A stretch of DNA of 64,000 nt from Catenovulum maritimum (GTDB taxonomy: Bacteria; Pseudomonadota; Gammaproteobacteria; Enterobacterales; Alteromonadaceae): NCBI RefSeq assembly GCF_001050375.1, contig NZ_KQ130485.1:186001-250000 (forward strand), written 5' to 3'. The translations under genes were made by a program, and so were the position numbers. Positions 9,987 to 18,679 of this stretch are shown piece after piece. Numbering within the stretch: position 1 is the first letter of the stretch; every line of letters starts with the position of its first letter. The notes below the pieces were generated by a model. That model saw nothing but the letters and a program-made list of their open reading frames with translations. It did not search any database and was not told the DNA's origin.

Positions 9987-10221
9987 TACTTATTCTTCCC
10001 TTATTTAAAATTGTTAACATTATACACTTCATGGTAACAAAATAATTAAGGCTAAATAATTAAGGTGAAATAAATGTGTGGCTTTACCACGTCAACATTC
10101 TCTCCACTATTTAAAGGAGCGGGTTAGAAGATGAAGAGTCATCAGTCGTTTGATTTTAATTTTTGGTTTAAGACGGTTGGGATATACAGATGGAATATTA
10201 TTTAGGAAGCTTATTAAGTTA

Positions 10222-10944
10222 TTAAAGAGAAGCTAAGTATTCAGCTTCGAGTATCTTTTTTAGTTGCTCTAACTCACCAGACTGCTGCATTTCAATTAAA
10301 ACTTCATTTAGTAAACCGACTAACTTTTCATGCTTTTTATGTAAAAAATGATAAACATAACGTTTTTCAAGTATTGGGCCGACTGCTTCTACATCATTAA
10401 TTTTAAGTGTTTTTAATGCGACAAGTGCTGTGAATCTATCAACAATCGCTATATCCGCTCTGCGCAAGTGAATAAATTGCATCAAGCTCTTAATTGAGGT
10501 TAATGCATGGTCTTGTTTAGCAATGTTTTTAAATGGGTCTGCATACTTTCGCCCTCGGGTATAAGCCAAAGTGTAATTTGATAAGCTATTGATATTTTCT
10601 ATTAAAACTTTAGAGTCTCGGTGACTAAAGGCTTGAATATCAATTGAAGAAACAGGTGTGGGTACTCTCAAAAGCAAGGGTTTATGTTTAGCAAAATCTT
10701 TTACCCGCAACAATTCACCATCTAAATTTCCCTGACGACTTTCTCGCTCAGCTCTTTTAGCTGGCATACGTACTATATCGATTTTATAATCAATTTTTGC
10801 GTAAATATAAGTTAACATGCGTTCAGCGACTGAGACACCTTTAGCTTCATCAATTGCTATCATACGCACTTGTTTTGGCTGAGATTTTTCAGCGGTAACT
10901 GAAAAGGGCGCAGCGAAAAACAATATAACGAATAAAAATTTAAT
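10222..10944 (-). CDS. periplasmic solute-binding-like protein (SBP type 3 fold), non-ATG start
   Basis: The protein resembles the bacterial extracellular solute-binding proteins of family 3 used as stand-alone sensors or binders. Features are an early VRMIAID strand, RMPAKRAERESRQGNLDGEL near residue 60, a mid-protein LAYTRGRKY strand and a LLNEVLIEMQQSGELEQL helix at the end, typical of the family. No ATG, GTG or CTG start exists before the mature part. A TTG lies at 10921-10923. Extending upstream gives a full signal peptide (KFLFVILFFAAPFSVTA) that begins at an ATT codon (10942-10944), four bases after GGGAGGG. I therefore place the start there, with reservation. No transporter genes adjoin it. 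Confidence 0.6.
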   Translation of the reverse strand: MKFLFVILFFAAPFSVTAEKSQPKQVRMIAIDEAKGVSVAERMLTYIYAKIDYKIDIVRMPAKRAERESRQGNLDGELLRVKDFAKHKPLLLRVPTPVSSIDIQAFSHRDSKVLIENINSLSNYTLAYTRGRKYADPFKNIAKQDHALTSIKSLMQFIHLRRADIAIVDRFTALVALKTLKINDVEAVGPILEKRYVYHFLHKKHEKLVGLLNEVLIEMQQSGELEQLKKILEAEYLASL

Positions 10945-11228
10945 AAGGCCCTCCCATAAAACACTTAACTAAAAAGTTATACTTACATATTTAAACTTGG
11001 ACGAAAAGTAAACGATAGTGATTGTTACACGAATCCTAGGATGGGATCTGTTTATAAGCAATAAAATGCCTCAAAAAGAACAGTTATCTGAACTTAACAC
11101 AATTGTTGTAGTAGGCTTTGATTGGGTTTAGCTATCGATCAAAAATGAATAAGCTAACAGTGTGAATAGGAGGTGGACAGGCTTTAACCTATTGATTTAA
11201 TGTTTTCTTAAGGATCCTGTTTTGTTGG

Positions 11229-11603
11229 TTAATTTTTTACCCAACGTCCAAACCTAGCTATTTGTTGTGGCGCATATTCAAGTATCCAACTCCGATTTGA
11301 TGATATAGCCAAAACTTGTTGATCACGGAAATACACAGGCAGCTCAGGTAAAAACTCTGACCAATTTAAATAATGTAAGTTTGACCAAGATAAATCGGTG
11401 ATAATTAATTCAGTTGTTGAAGAGATTTTTTTATTCTCTAACCAAGATACTAGGTTTTCTTCATGTTTCGGCTCTTCAAATGACGCTACTACCCACTCAC
11501 TGGTTTCATCAACACCATTTTCCCAATTTACTTCAAATAAATGAGGCTCAACAAGCTTTCTCAAATCTCGAGCTCTTAAATTTGGGTTTAGTAAGTCAAC
11601 CAT
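11229..11603 (-). CDS. hypothetical protein, 124 aa
   Basis: This is a soluble, acidic and tryptophan-rich protein that I do not recognise. It has no signal peptide or membrane helix. The N-terminal half has charged sequence (RARDLRKLVEPHLFEVNWENG) and the middle is DLSWSNLHYLNWSEFLPELP. The length and composition would fit a small effector or immunity-like protein, but nothing around it supports that. It has a short hairpin (GCTCC/GGAGC, 11619-11633) in its upstream region. It stands alone between the binding-protein gene and the PPK2 gene, both on the same strand. Confidence 0.6.
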   Translation of the reverse strand: MVDLLNPNLRARDLRKLVEPHLFEVNWENGVDETSEWVVASFEEPKHEENLVSWLENKKISSTTELIITDLSWSNLHYLNWSEFLPELPVYFRDQQVLAISSNRSWILEYAPQQIARFGRWVKN

Positions 11604-11727
11604 GAGATATTACCTAACGCTCCACGAAGGAGCTATTACTAGTTGGCTAAAATGTGAAGCGAAACGAAACCGAGCCGCTTTTACCTTCTGGAATTTCTGT
11701 AAAATATCACCCATGCCCAGCTAGCTA

Positions 11728-12498
11728 CTATTTATACTGTTTGGCTATGTATTTTGAACTGGCGGGTTTACTATCGGCATAACCCGTTTTTTCTACTTTG
11801 GGTAATTGTATTTGTTCGAAACTGGTTTCTTGGTAGTCGAATTGGCTCAGTAAGTGAGATATACAGTTTAGTCTAGCAAGTTTTTTATTGTCTGCTTCTA
11901 CCATATGCCAAGGACTTGCCTGAGTATCTGTCGCGGCTAACATGGCTAGTTTTGCTTGGCTGTAATCTGCCCATTTTTCTCTCGCTTTTAAGTCCATTTG
12001 GCTGAATTTCCATCGTTTTATGGGATCGTTTAAGCGAGATTTAAATCGCTTTTCTTGCTCGTCGGCTGAAACAGATAACCAGTACTTAATTAAAATAATG
12101 CCAGAATCTATCAGCATTTTTTCAAAATGGGCGCAATTAGTTAAAAAATATGAATATTCCTCATCGGAGCAAAAGCCCATTACTTTTTCAACCCCAGCTC
12201 GGTTATACCAACTGCGATCAAATAAACATATTTCTCCTGCGGCGGGCAAGTGTTGAACATAGCGTTGAAAGTACCACTGAGTTTTTTCTCTCTCAGTTGG
12301 GGCTGGCAGGGCGATTGTTTTTACTTGTCGTGGATTGAGCTTTTCGCTAATCGTTTTTATCATCCCGCCTTTACCTGAAGCATCTCTTCCTTCAAATATC
12401 ACAACGACTTTTAAGTTTTTTAACTTAACCCAGTGCTGAAGTTTGACTAATTCTATTTGCAGGTTTGTAAGATGCTTTTGGTAATCGCTTTTATTCAT
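11728..12498 (-). CDS. ppk2: polyphosphate kinase 2 family protein (PPK2)
   Basis: PPK2 enzymes move phosphate between polyphosphate and nucleoside mono- or diphosphates, typically regenerating ATP or GTP in the cytoplasm. The 256-residue single-domain length fits class I. Walker A is FEGRDASGKGG (residues 35-45) and the Walker B/lid region is LFDRSWYNRAGVE (92-104). These are the signature blocks of the family. The IKYWLSVSADEQEKRF region near residue 140 is also typical. The preferred nucleotide cannot be told by eye. The gene follows the DUF1415 gene with a gap of 9 bases and is probably cotranscribed with it. Confidence 0.92.
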   Translation of the reverse strand: MNKSDYQKHLTNLQIELVKLQHWVKLKNLKVVVIFEGRDASGKGGMIKTISEKLNPRQVKTIALPAPTEREKTQWYFQRYVQHLPAAGEICLFDRSWYNRAGVEKVMGFCSDEEYSYFLTNCAHFEKMLIDSGIILIKYWLSVSADEQEKRFKSRLNDPIKRWKFSQMDLKAREKWADYSQAKLAMLAATDTQASPWHMVEADNKKLARLNCISHLLSQFDYQETSFEQIQLPKVEKTGYADSKPASSKYIAKQYK

Positions 12499-12507
12499 AA
12501 TTTCGTT

Positions 12508-13041
12508 TTACTCTGGTAAGTAACTAAATAGCTTTTGCTTATCTTCAACCGAGAGTGTCCGCATTTTTTGTATATTGTCTTCTGGAATTTGGTCGACATC
12601 TGGGTGGGTTTCTACCGCTATATCTAAACTGGATTCACGCAGTATATGTAGCAAAGGGAAAGGCGAACGATTGGTTAAGTTTTCGGCGTCGTCTTTATCT
12701 GTTCCTGCAAATTGGTAGTCAGGGTGAAAACTCGCTACCTGAAATTCGCCACGCCAATTGTTGTCATCTATTAGTTGGTCGGCGGTATCTAAAAAATCAT
12801 TGTAATCGTAAAAATCTTCAAGCTGTTGAGTAATAACCAGTATGCTGGTTTCTATCTTAGTATCTTTTTCTAACAGCTCTATTTCTGCAGCTAAATCCAT
12901 TAATAGATCTTGCTGCTTGAGTGCGTGAGTTTCTTGTATTCGGATTTGCTTTTTCATGTGTGGCTTTTTAGCAAATGGGCATAAGTTTAGGCCTATCACT
13001 ACTTTTTCGAGCCATTGTTTGGTTTGTTCTGTTGGGGTCAT
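12508..13041 (-). CDS. DUF1415 family protein
   Basis: This 177-residue protein contains VVIGLNLCPFAKKP (residues 14-27) and the block FHPDYQFAGTDKDDAENLTNRSPFP (about 105-129), split here only by description. Both are characteristic of DUF1415, a widespread proteobacterial family of unknown function. The conserved Cys in NLCPFA and the RSPFP/HILRE segment suggest an enzyme or binding site, but no activity is established to my knowledge. It lies directly upstream of the PPK2 gene on the same strand. Confidence 0.8.
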   Translation of the reverse strand: MTPTEQTKQWLEKVVIGLNLCPFAKKPHMKKQIRIQETHALKQQDLLMDLAAEIELLEKDTKIETSILVITQQLEDFYDYNDFLDTADQLIDDNNWRGEFQVASFHPDYQFAGTDKDDAENLTNRSPFPLLHILRESSLDIAVETHPDVDQIPEDNIQKMRTLSVEDKQKLFSYLPE

Positions 13042-13154
13042 AAATACTTTTGTTGAGTGAATAGATAAGTTTAAACTTAATACTACAGATGTTTTCCTTT
13101 TTTGGCATAAAAAACGTTAGAATTAGCCATCAAAATTTTTATAGGATTTATCGC

Positions 13155-13751
13155 ATGGTTATGACAGCTTCCAACATGATGGATTTAGGTTCATCTGCTC
13201 CAGAGTTTGAATTAAAAAACACAGAAGGTTCTTTTACTAAGCTTACTGAAGTTAAAGGCGATAAAGCGACGGTTGTGATGTTTATCTGTAACCATTGCCC
13301 ATACGTGATACATATTGCTCCTCAGATCGCTAAAATGGCTAAAGCGTATGCGAGCCAAGGTGTTCAGTTTATTGCAATTAATAGCAACGACACCGAAACT
13401 TATCCAGCAGATAGCTTTGAAAATATGATCAAGGAAAAAGCAGCGCGCGGTTATAATTTTCCTTATTTGATTGACGCAGACCAAAGTGTTGCCAAGGCTT
13501 ATGATGCAGCCTGTACACCAGATATTTATGCATTTGATGCTAATTTAAAGCTAGTTTATCGTGGCCAGTTTGACGCTTCTCGCCCACATAGAATTTCATC
13601 TGGCAATTATGATTCAAGCGTTAATCCGTCAACAGGTAAAGATTTAAGCCAAGCCTTAGATGCAATTGTTGCAGGCAAGCCAGTGCCAACGGAGCAACTT
13701 GCTTCAATTGGTTGTAATATTAAGTGGAAGGTTGGTAACGAGCCAAGCTAA
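13155..13751 (+). CDS. thioredoxin-fold protein, AhpC/TSA (redoxin) family
   Basis: The start at 13155 (MVMTASNMMDLG) is preferred because it follows an AGGA at a normal distance. The upstream in-frame extension (MFSFFGIKNVR) looks non-coding. The 198-residue protein has the thioredoxin fold with an active-site-like CNHCPYV motif near residue 47, then IAINSNDTETYPAD and a later cysteine (DAACTPDIYAF). The family is widespread as thioredoxin-family proteins with an APEFEL start. It has no signal peptide, so it should be cytoplasmic. It is probably a peroxiredoxin-like or disulfide-handling enzyme. The true substrate is unknown. Confidence 0.8.
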   Translation: MVMTASNMMDLGSSAPEFELKNTEGSFTKLTEVKGDKATVVMFICNHCPYVIHIAPQIAKMAKAYASQGVQFIAINSNDTETYPADSFENMIKEKAARGYNFPYLIDADQSVAKAYDAACTPDIYAFDANLKLVYRGQFDASRPHRISSGNYDSSVNPSTGKDLSQALDAIVAGKPVPTEQLASIGCNIKWKVGNEPS

Positions 13752-13788
13752 GCTAAGCTAAGCTTAAGCTCGTGACATGTTAGACAAT

Positions 13789-13811
13789 AAAATAAAGGTC
13801 TACTTTATTTT
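13789..13811 (-). terminator. AT-rich inverted repeat at the end of the ilv operon
   Basis: AAAATAAAG at 13789-13797 and CTTTATTTT at 13803-13811 form a 9-bp perfect stem with a 5-base loop, overlapping the last codons of ilvA. It lies between convergent genes. The stem is weak because it is almost all A-T. Confidence 0.35.
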
Positions 13812-15352
13812 AAAAAGAACTGATAGGCAGGGTTTTCGCTTTCATCCCTAAATTGATAACCTATCTTAGTGATATGGCTAGTAAACTCAGCCATGTCACT
13901 GTCTTTAACATCAAATCCGGTTAATACCATACCACTGGCTGCACTGTGGTTGCGGTAATGGAATAAAGTGATATTCCAACGCTCTCCAAGTGTTTGTAAA
14001 AAGCTTAATAATGCCCCTGGGTACTCAGGGAAATCGAAGCTAAATAAACGCTCGTTAGTTAGTTCTGGCGCTCTGCCGCCAACCATATAGCGCACATGTT
14101 GTTTAGCGACTTCATTATCAGATAAATCAAACCAGTCAATGTTGTTTTGTTTTAGCTCGGCTAATACTTCTTGTAATTCATCTTCGCCACGACGGAGTTT
14201 TAAACCGACGTAAATATGTGCTGAACTACTTGGTGCGTATCTGTAATTGAATTCTGTAATGGCTCGTCCACCTAAGATCTCACAGAATTTTCTAAATGCG
14301 CCTTTTTCTTCAGGAATGGTTGCCGCTATGATAGCTTCTTTTTTCTCACCTAACTCTGCGCGCTCTGATACATATCTAAGCGTGTGAAAATTGATATTAG
14401 CGCCACATAAAATACCTGCAATTTGCAGTTTGTTTTGGCTGGCTTCAGGGTTATTGGCTAGCCACTTTTTGATACCGGCAACCGATAAGGCACCAGCAGG
14501 TTCGGCAATAGCTCTGGTATCATCAAAAATATCTTTAGTAGCTGCGCAAAGCTCATCACTAGTTACTGTGATAACTTCGTCAACATACTGTTGGCATAAA
14601 CGGAAAGGTTCTTTGCCGATAATCTTTACTGCAACACCATCTGCGAATATACCGACTTTGTCGAGCGGCGTTGGTTCGCCATGCGTTAGTGCTTTTTGTA
14701 AGCAAGCCGATTCATCTGATTCAACTGCGACAATTTTTATATTTGGCTTAAGTTGTTTTAGATATACCGCAATACCAGCAGCTAAACCACCACCGCCAAC
14801 TGCAATAAAGACAATATCTAAATCACGTTTTTCATCGAATAATTCTTTCGCTATTGTTCCTTGCCCTGCAATCACATCTGGATCATCAAATGGTGGAACA
14901 TAAGTATAACCTTGCTCTTGCGCCAGTTGCTGTGCATGTTGGCTAGCAACGTCAAAGCTTTTACCGATTAGGACAATATCTACCCAATCACCACCAAAGC
15001 TGCGTACTGCATCCACTTTGATATCTGGTGTGGTTTCAGGCATACAAATCGTCGCTTTTACTTGCATACGGTTTGCAGATAACGCCACGCCTTGAGCATG
15101 GTTTCCAGCTGATGCTGTAATTACACCTCGGTTTTTAGCTTGTTCAGACAAGTTAGCTATTTTGTTGTATGCGCCACGTAATTTAAATGATTTAACCGGT
15201 TGCTGATCTTCCCGTTTTAGCCAAATGTCGTGACCAATTCGTTCTGACAAACTCGGCATAAAGTTTAAATCTGTGTTGCGTGCAACATCATAAACTGGCG
15301 CGAGCAAAATTTTACGTAGATACTCTGGTGCGCTTGTGGTGTCTGAGCTCAT
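13805..15352 (-). CDS. ilvA: threonine ammonia-lyase (threonine deaminase), biosynthetic
   Basis: It converts threonine to 2-oxobutanoate, the first committed step of isoleucine synthesis, with PLP. The 515-residue length matches the biosynthetic enzyme. The PLP lysine is K57 in SFKLRGA, and the phosphate-binding GGGGLAAG loop lies near residue 187. The C-terminal third holds two ACT-like regulatory domains (starting around IPEEKGAFRKF and FSFDFPEYPGAL), so feedback by isoleucine is expected. It is the last gene of the ilv operon. A perfect 13-bp hairpin lies between it and ilvD. Confidence 0.97.
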   Translation of the reverse strand: MSSDTTSAPEYLRKILLAPVYDVARNTDLNFMPSLSERIGHDIWLKREDQQPVKSFKLRGAYNKIANLSEQAKNRGVITASAGNHAQGVALSANRMQVKATICMPETTPDIKVDAVRSFGGDWVDIVLIGKSFDVASQHAQQLAQEQGYTYVPPFDDPDVIAGQGTIAKELFDEKRDLDIVFIAVGGGGLAAGIAVYLKQLKPNIKIVAVESDESACLQKALTHGEPTPLDKVGIFADGVAVKIIGKEPFRLCQQYVDEVITVTSDELCAATKDIFDDTRAIAEPAGALSVAGIKKWLANNPEASQNKLQIAGILCGANINFHTLRYVSERAELGEKKEAIIAATIPEEKGAFRKFCEILGGRAITEFNYRYAPSSSAHIYVGLKLRRGEDELQEVLAELKQNNIDWFDLSDNEVAKQHVRYMVGGRAPELTNERLFSFDFPEYPGALLSFLQTLGERWNITLFHYRNHSAASGMVLTGFDVKDSDMAEFTSHITKIGYQFRDESENPAYQFFLK

Positions 15353-15395
15353 GCTATTTCCGTTAGGTTAGTAATGATTTTCTAGCTGAATTGAA

Positions 15396-15425
15396 GCCCT
15401 AAATTGAACTGATTCAATTTAGGGC
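15396..15425 (-). promoter_or_regulatory. perfect intercistronic hairpin between ilvD and ilvA
   Basis: GCCCTAAATTGAA at 15396-15408 pairs without mismatch with TTCAATTTAGGGC at 15413-15425, leaving a 4-base loop. It sits in the 90-base gap between ilvD and ilvA. No T tract follows directly, so it may set mRNA stability or partial termination rather than end the operon. Confidence 0.6.
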
Positions 15426-15442
15426 GATAGGTTTGGAGTTGT

Positions 15443-17284
15443 TTATTTTTCTAAAATGCTGCGATCGCGAACGGCGCCTTTATCAGCACTTGTTGCAAAG
15501 AAGCCGAAAGTTTTTAACGCGAACGATACTTCACGTTCACGATTTTCTGGCTGCCAGCCTTTTGCATCTTGTGCTGCACGTCGAGTCGCTAACTCTTCTT
15601 CGCTTACTTCTAGCTCAATCGAACGGTTAGGGATATCTATCGCTATGATGTCGCCATCTTTAACTAAACCAATTGTACCGCCGCTTGCTGCTTCTGGTGA
15701 AACATGGCCGATAGATAAACCTGAAGTACCACCTGAGAAGCGACCATCTGTTATCAATGCACAAGCTTTACCTAGGCCTTTAGATTTTAAGAAAGTAGTA
15801 GGGTAAAGCATTTCTTGCATACCTGGACCACCTTTAGGACCTTCGTAACGAATTACAACTACGTCACCGGCTTTTACTTTGTCGCCTAAAATGCCTTCAA
15901 CTGCGTCATCTTGGCTTTCAAATACAACAGCTGGACCTTTGAATGTTAAACAAGATTCGTCAACACCAGCTGTTTTAACGATACAAGTATCAACGGCAAT
16001 GTTACCTGTTAAAACGGCTAAACCACCATCTTTACTGTATGCGTGTTCGATACTGCGGATACATCCATTTTCACGATCGTCATCTAGGGTTGGCCAGCGA
16101 CAGCTTTGTGAGAAAGCTTGAGTGGTACGAATACCTGCAGGGCCAGCTCGGTAGAATTCTTTAACTGACTCATCAGTTGTGGTCATGATATCCCATTTAG
16201 CAAACACGTCTTCAATTGTGCCACCTAAAACATGGCGAGCGTCTTTGTTTAATAATCCACCACGGTTTAATTCGGCTAATAAACCTATTACGCCACCAGC
16301 ACGGTGAACATCTTCCATGTGATATTTTTGCGTTGCAGGTGCAACTTTACTTAAATTTGGAATGCGACGAGACATAGCGTCAATTGCGGCTAAGTCAAAA
16401 TCAATACCGCCTTCTTGCGCAGCTGCAATTAAATGTAAAACCGTATTGGTTGAGCCACCCATTGCAATATCAAGTGCCATTGCATTTTCAAACGCACCAC
16501 GATTGGCGATATTACGCGGTAATACTGAGTCGTCATCGTTGAAGTAATATTGCTCACATAATTCAACAATGCGAGTACCTGCTTGTTTGAATAAGTTTTC
16601 ACGGTCAGCATGTGTCGCCAGCATTGAACCGTTACCCGGTAAAGATAAACCTAATGCTTCAGTTAAACAGTTCATTGAGTTTGCCGTGAACATACCTGAA
16701 CAAGAGCCACAAGTTGGACAAGCTGAACGTTCTACTTCGTTGCTTTGTTCGTCAGAAACAGTTGGATCGGCACCTTGAATCATGGCATCAACTAAATCGA
16801 GTTTGATGATTTGATCTGAAAGCTTAGTTTTACCCGCTTCCATTGGGCCACCAGATACAAAGATTACTGGAATATTTAAGCGCATTGACGCCATTAACAT
16901 CCCTGGGGTGATTTTGTCACAGTTTGAGATACAAACAATCGCATCAGCACAGTGTGCATTAACCATGTATTCAACTGAATCAGCAATTAAATCACGTGAT
17001 GGTAAGCTGTAAAGCATACCGCCGTGGCCCATTGCGATACCATCGTCAACTGCGATAGTGTTAAATTCTTTTGCAACGCCGCCTGCTGCTTCAATGCTAC
17101 GAGCAACTAATTGGCCCATATCTTTTAAGTGTACATGGCCTGGTACAAACTGAGTGAAAGAGTTCGAAACCGCGATAATTGGCTTTTTAAAATCTTCGTC
17201 TTTCATACCTGTTGCACGCCATAATGCGCGTGCACCTGCCATATTTCGGCCTTGAGTCGTCGTTGCGGATCTTAATTTTGGCAT
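15443..17284 (-). CDS. ilvD: dihydroxy-acid dehydratase
   Basis: It dehydrates 2,3-dihydroxy acids to the 2-oxo acid precursors of valine, leucine and isoleucine, using an iron-sulfur cluster in the cytoplasm. The 613-residue length is typical. Cluster-binding segments are visible: [15 protein letters not shown] near residue 120 and [16 protein letters not shown] near residue 195. The C-terminal [20 protein letters not shown] block is intact. It lies between ilvE (180-base gap with a hairpin) and ilvA (90-base gap with a hairpin), in the order of the E. coli ilvGMEDA operon. Confidence 0.98.
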   Translation of the reverse strand: MPKLRSATTTQGRNMAGARALWRATGMKDEDFKKPIIAVSNSFTQFVPGHVHLKDMGQLVARSIEAAGGVAKEFNTIAVDDGIAMGHGGMLYSLPSRDLIADSVEYMVNAHCADAIVCISNCDKITPGMLMASMRLNIPVIFVSGGPMEAGKTKLSDQIIKLDLVDAMIQGADPTVSDEQSNEVERSACPTCGSCSGMFTANSMNCLTEALGLSLPGNGSMLATHADRENLFKQAGTRIVELCEQYYFNDDDSVLPRNIANRGAFENAMALDIAMGGSTNTVLHLIAAAQEGGIDFDLAAIDAMSRRIPNLSKVAPATQKYHMEDVHRAGGVIGLLAELNRGGLLNKDARHVLGGTIEDVFAKWDIMTTTDESVKEFYRAGPAGIRTTQAFSQSCRWPTLDDDRENGCIRSIEHAYSKDGGLAVLTGNIAVDTCIVKTAGVDESCLTFKGPAVVFESQDDAVEGILGDKVKAGDVVVIRYEGPKGGPGMQEMLYPTTFLKSKGLGKACALITDGRFSGGTSGLSIGHVSPEAASGGTIGLVKDGDIIAIDIPNRSIELEVSEEELATRRAAQDAKGWQPENREREVSFALKTFGFFATSADKGAVRDRSILEK

Positions 17285-17374
17285 TATCTTCTCCAGTTTA
17301 TATCTGTGTATTTCGCCGGTTTGCTGCTAGTAATGGCGTTGATACGTTAGATTGTAATTTGTGCTTATCTGCAA

Positions 17375-17398
17375 TAAAGCAGGCGAAAGCCTGCTTTA
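17375..17398 (-). promoter_or_regulatory. perfect intercistronic hairpin between ilvE and ilvD
   Basis: TAAAGCAGGC at 17375-17384 pairs perfectly with GCCTGCTTTA at 17389-17398 around a 4-base loop, in the 180-base gap between ilvE and ilvD. On the transcribed strand the stem is followed by only a short T-rich stretch, so it could be a weak terminator or an RNA-stability element that tunes ilvDA against ilvGME. Confidence 0.55.
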
Positions 17399-17464
17399 TA
17401 ATAATTTGTCTCTAGTTAAGTGTTAATTAACCAGTTGCTGAACTGAGTTGTTAGGCTAAATGAT

Positions 17465-18394
17465 TTATTCATTTATATAACTTAACCAGCCCCATTTGTC
17501 TTCTGTTTTGCCGTTAAACAAGCCGAAGTAATCCGCTTGCAATAATTCAGTGATTGGACCACGCTTGCCATTGCCAACTTGAATTTGGTCAACGCTGCGA
17601 ACTGGAACTACTTCTGCGGCTGTACCACACATGAATACTTCATCTGCAAGATATAAGGCTTCACGCGGAATCGCTTGTTCTTGAACTTTATAGCCGCGTT
17701 CAGCAGCTAATGTCATCAATGTACTGCGAGTGATACCAGGTAAAATACCACTTGTGGTTGGTGGTGTACTTATAACGCCGTCACGGACAACGAAAATGTT
17801 TTCACCAGCACCTTCAGAGATGCAGCCGTTTTGATCTAAGCCAATACCTTCTACGTAACCGTGGCGTTTAGCTTCTGTGGTAATTAAAATCGAAGATAAG
17901 TAATTACCACCAGCTTTGGCACCTGTTGGCATAGTGTTAGGGGCTAATCTATTCCAAGAGGTAATCGCGGCATCGACACCTTGTTCAAGTGATTCTTCGC
18001 CTAAATAAGAACCCCAGTTTAACGCTATAATAGAGGTTTCTAATGGCACTTTAGGTGGATTTAAACCTAAGCCATGTGCGCCCATAAAAGCGAAAGGTCT
18101 TAAATAAGCTGATTTTAAGCCGTTATCACGAACTATGTCTTTACAGCCTTGGTTTATTTCTTCATGCGTGAAAGGAATTTCAAAGCGATAAATTTTTGCT
18201 GAATCAAATAAGCGACGAGTATGTTCATCTAAACGAAAAATGGCAGGCCCTTTGGGCGTGTCATAACAACGTACACCTTCAAATACAGATGAACCGTAAT
18301 GAATCGCATGACAGACAATGTGAACTGTCGCTTCTTGCCATGGAATTATCTTACCGTTGAACCAAATTAATTCAGGAAAATTAGGTGCACTCAT
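17465..18394 (-). CDS. ilvE: branched-chain amino acid aminotransferase
   Basis: It performs the last step of valine, leucine and isoleucine synthesis, exchanging the amino group with glutamate/2-oxoglutarate with PLP as cofactor. The 309-residue length is normal for the fold-type IV family. The PLP lysine is K160 in MPTGAKAGGNY, and the early HYGSSVFEGVRCY block (residues 32-44) and GEGAGENIFVV-type segment (here SEGAGENIFVV) are conserved. It follows ilvM by 18 bases in the operon. Confidence 0.97.
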   Translation of the reverse strand: MSAPNFPELIWFNGKIIPWQEATVHIVCHAIHYGSSVFEGVRCYDTPKGPAIFRLDEHTRRLFDSAKIYRFEIPFTHEEINQGCKDIVRDNGLKSAYLRPFAFMGAHGLGLNPPKVPLETSIIALNWGSYLGEESLEQGVDAAITSWNRLAPNTMPTGAKAGGNYLSSILITTEAKRHGYVEGIGLDQNGCISEGAGENIFVVRDGVISTPPTTSGILPGITRSTLMTLAAERGYKVQEQAIPREALYLADEVFMCGTAAEVVPVRSVDQIQVGNGKRGPITELLQADYFGLFNGKTEDKWGWLSYINE

Positions 18395-18412
18395 ATACTC
18401 GTCTCTTTTTAA

Positions 18413-18679
18413 TTAAGCATTCATAGCAACCGCAGATTTGATCGCAGTCGCAGCTTCTAGTTCGATATGTGAAACGTCGTACAACTTGCTCAATTGTAAC
18501 TCTAGGTTGTTTATACAACGTTCGCCTGTTACGTTTAGTGTGATATTAACTTCTTGATTTATATCGCATTGCTGCATTGACATTTGTTGTAGCGCAAAAC
18601 CACGGTGGCGGACAACACGTAAAACTCTTTCCATAACTTCTGGTCGGTTGTGTGCTTTTAAATTAATTGTGTGTGTCAT
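18413..18679 (-). CDS. ilvM: acetolactate synthase II small subunit
   Basis: This is the regulatory subunit of the acetohydroxyacid synthase that pairs with IlvG. The 88-residue length and single ACT-like domain ([22 protein letters not shown]) match IlvM rather than the larger IlvN/IlvH. Its start overlaps the ilvG stop in a TAATG arrangement, so the two subunits are translationally coupled. It is placed exactly as in the E. coli ilvGMEDA operon. Confidence 0.93.
   Translation of the reverse strand: MTHTINLKAHNRPEVMERVLRVVRHRGFALQQMSMQQCDINQEVNITLNVTGERCINNLELQLSKLYDVSHIELEAATAIKSAVAMNA

Noticed and set aside
10060-10200. Two short plus-strand frames (17 and 25 codons) between the FG-GAP and solute-binding genes
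   Set aside because: Weak or badly spaced ribosome binding sites and no similarity to anything known to me.
11055-11140. 21-codon plus-strand frame MPQKEQLSELNTIVVVGFDW
   Set aside because: Too short, without a ribosome binding site or recognisable family. Likely chance.
11604-11650. attC-like hairpin with ACCTAACGCTCC next to the unknown 124-residue gene
   Set aside because: The element is too short (about 37 bases), the second core site does not fit the consensus and no second site or integrase is seen.
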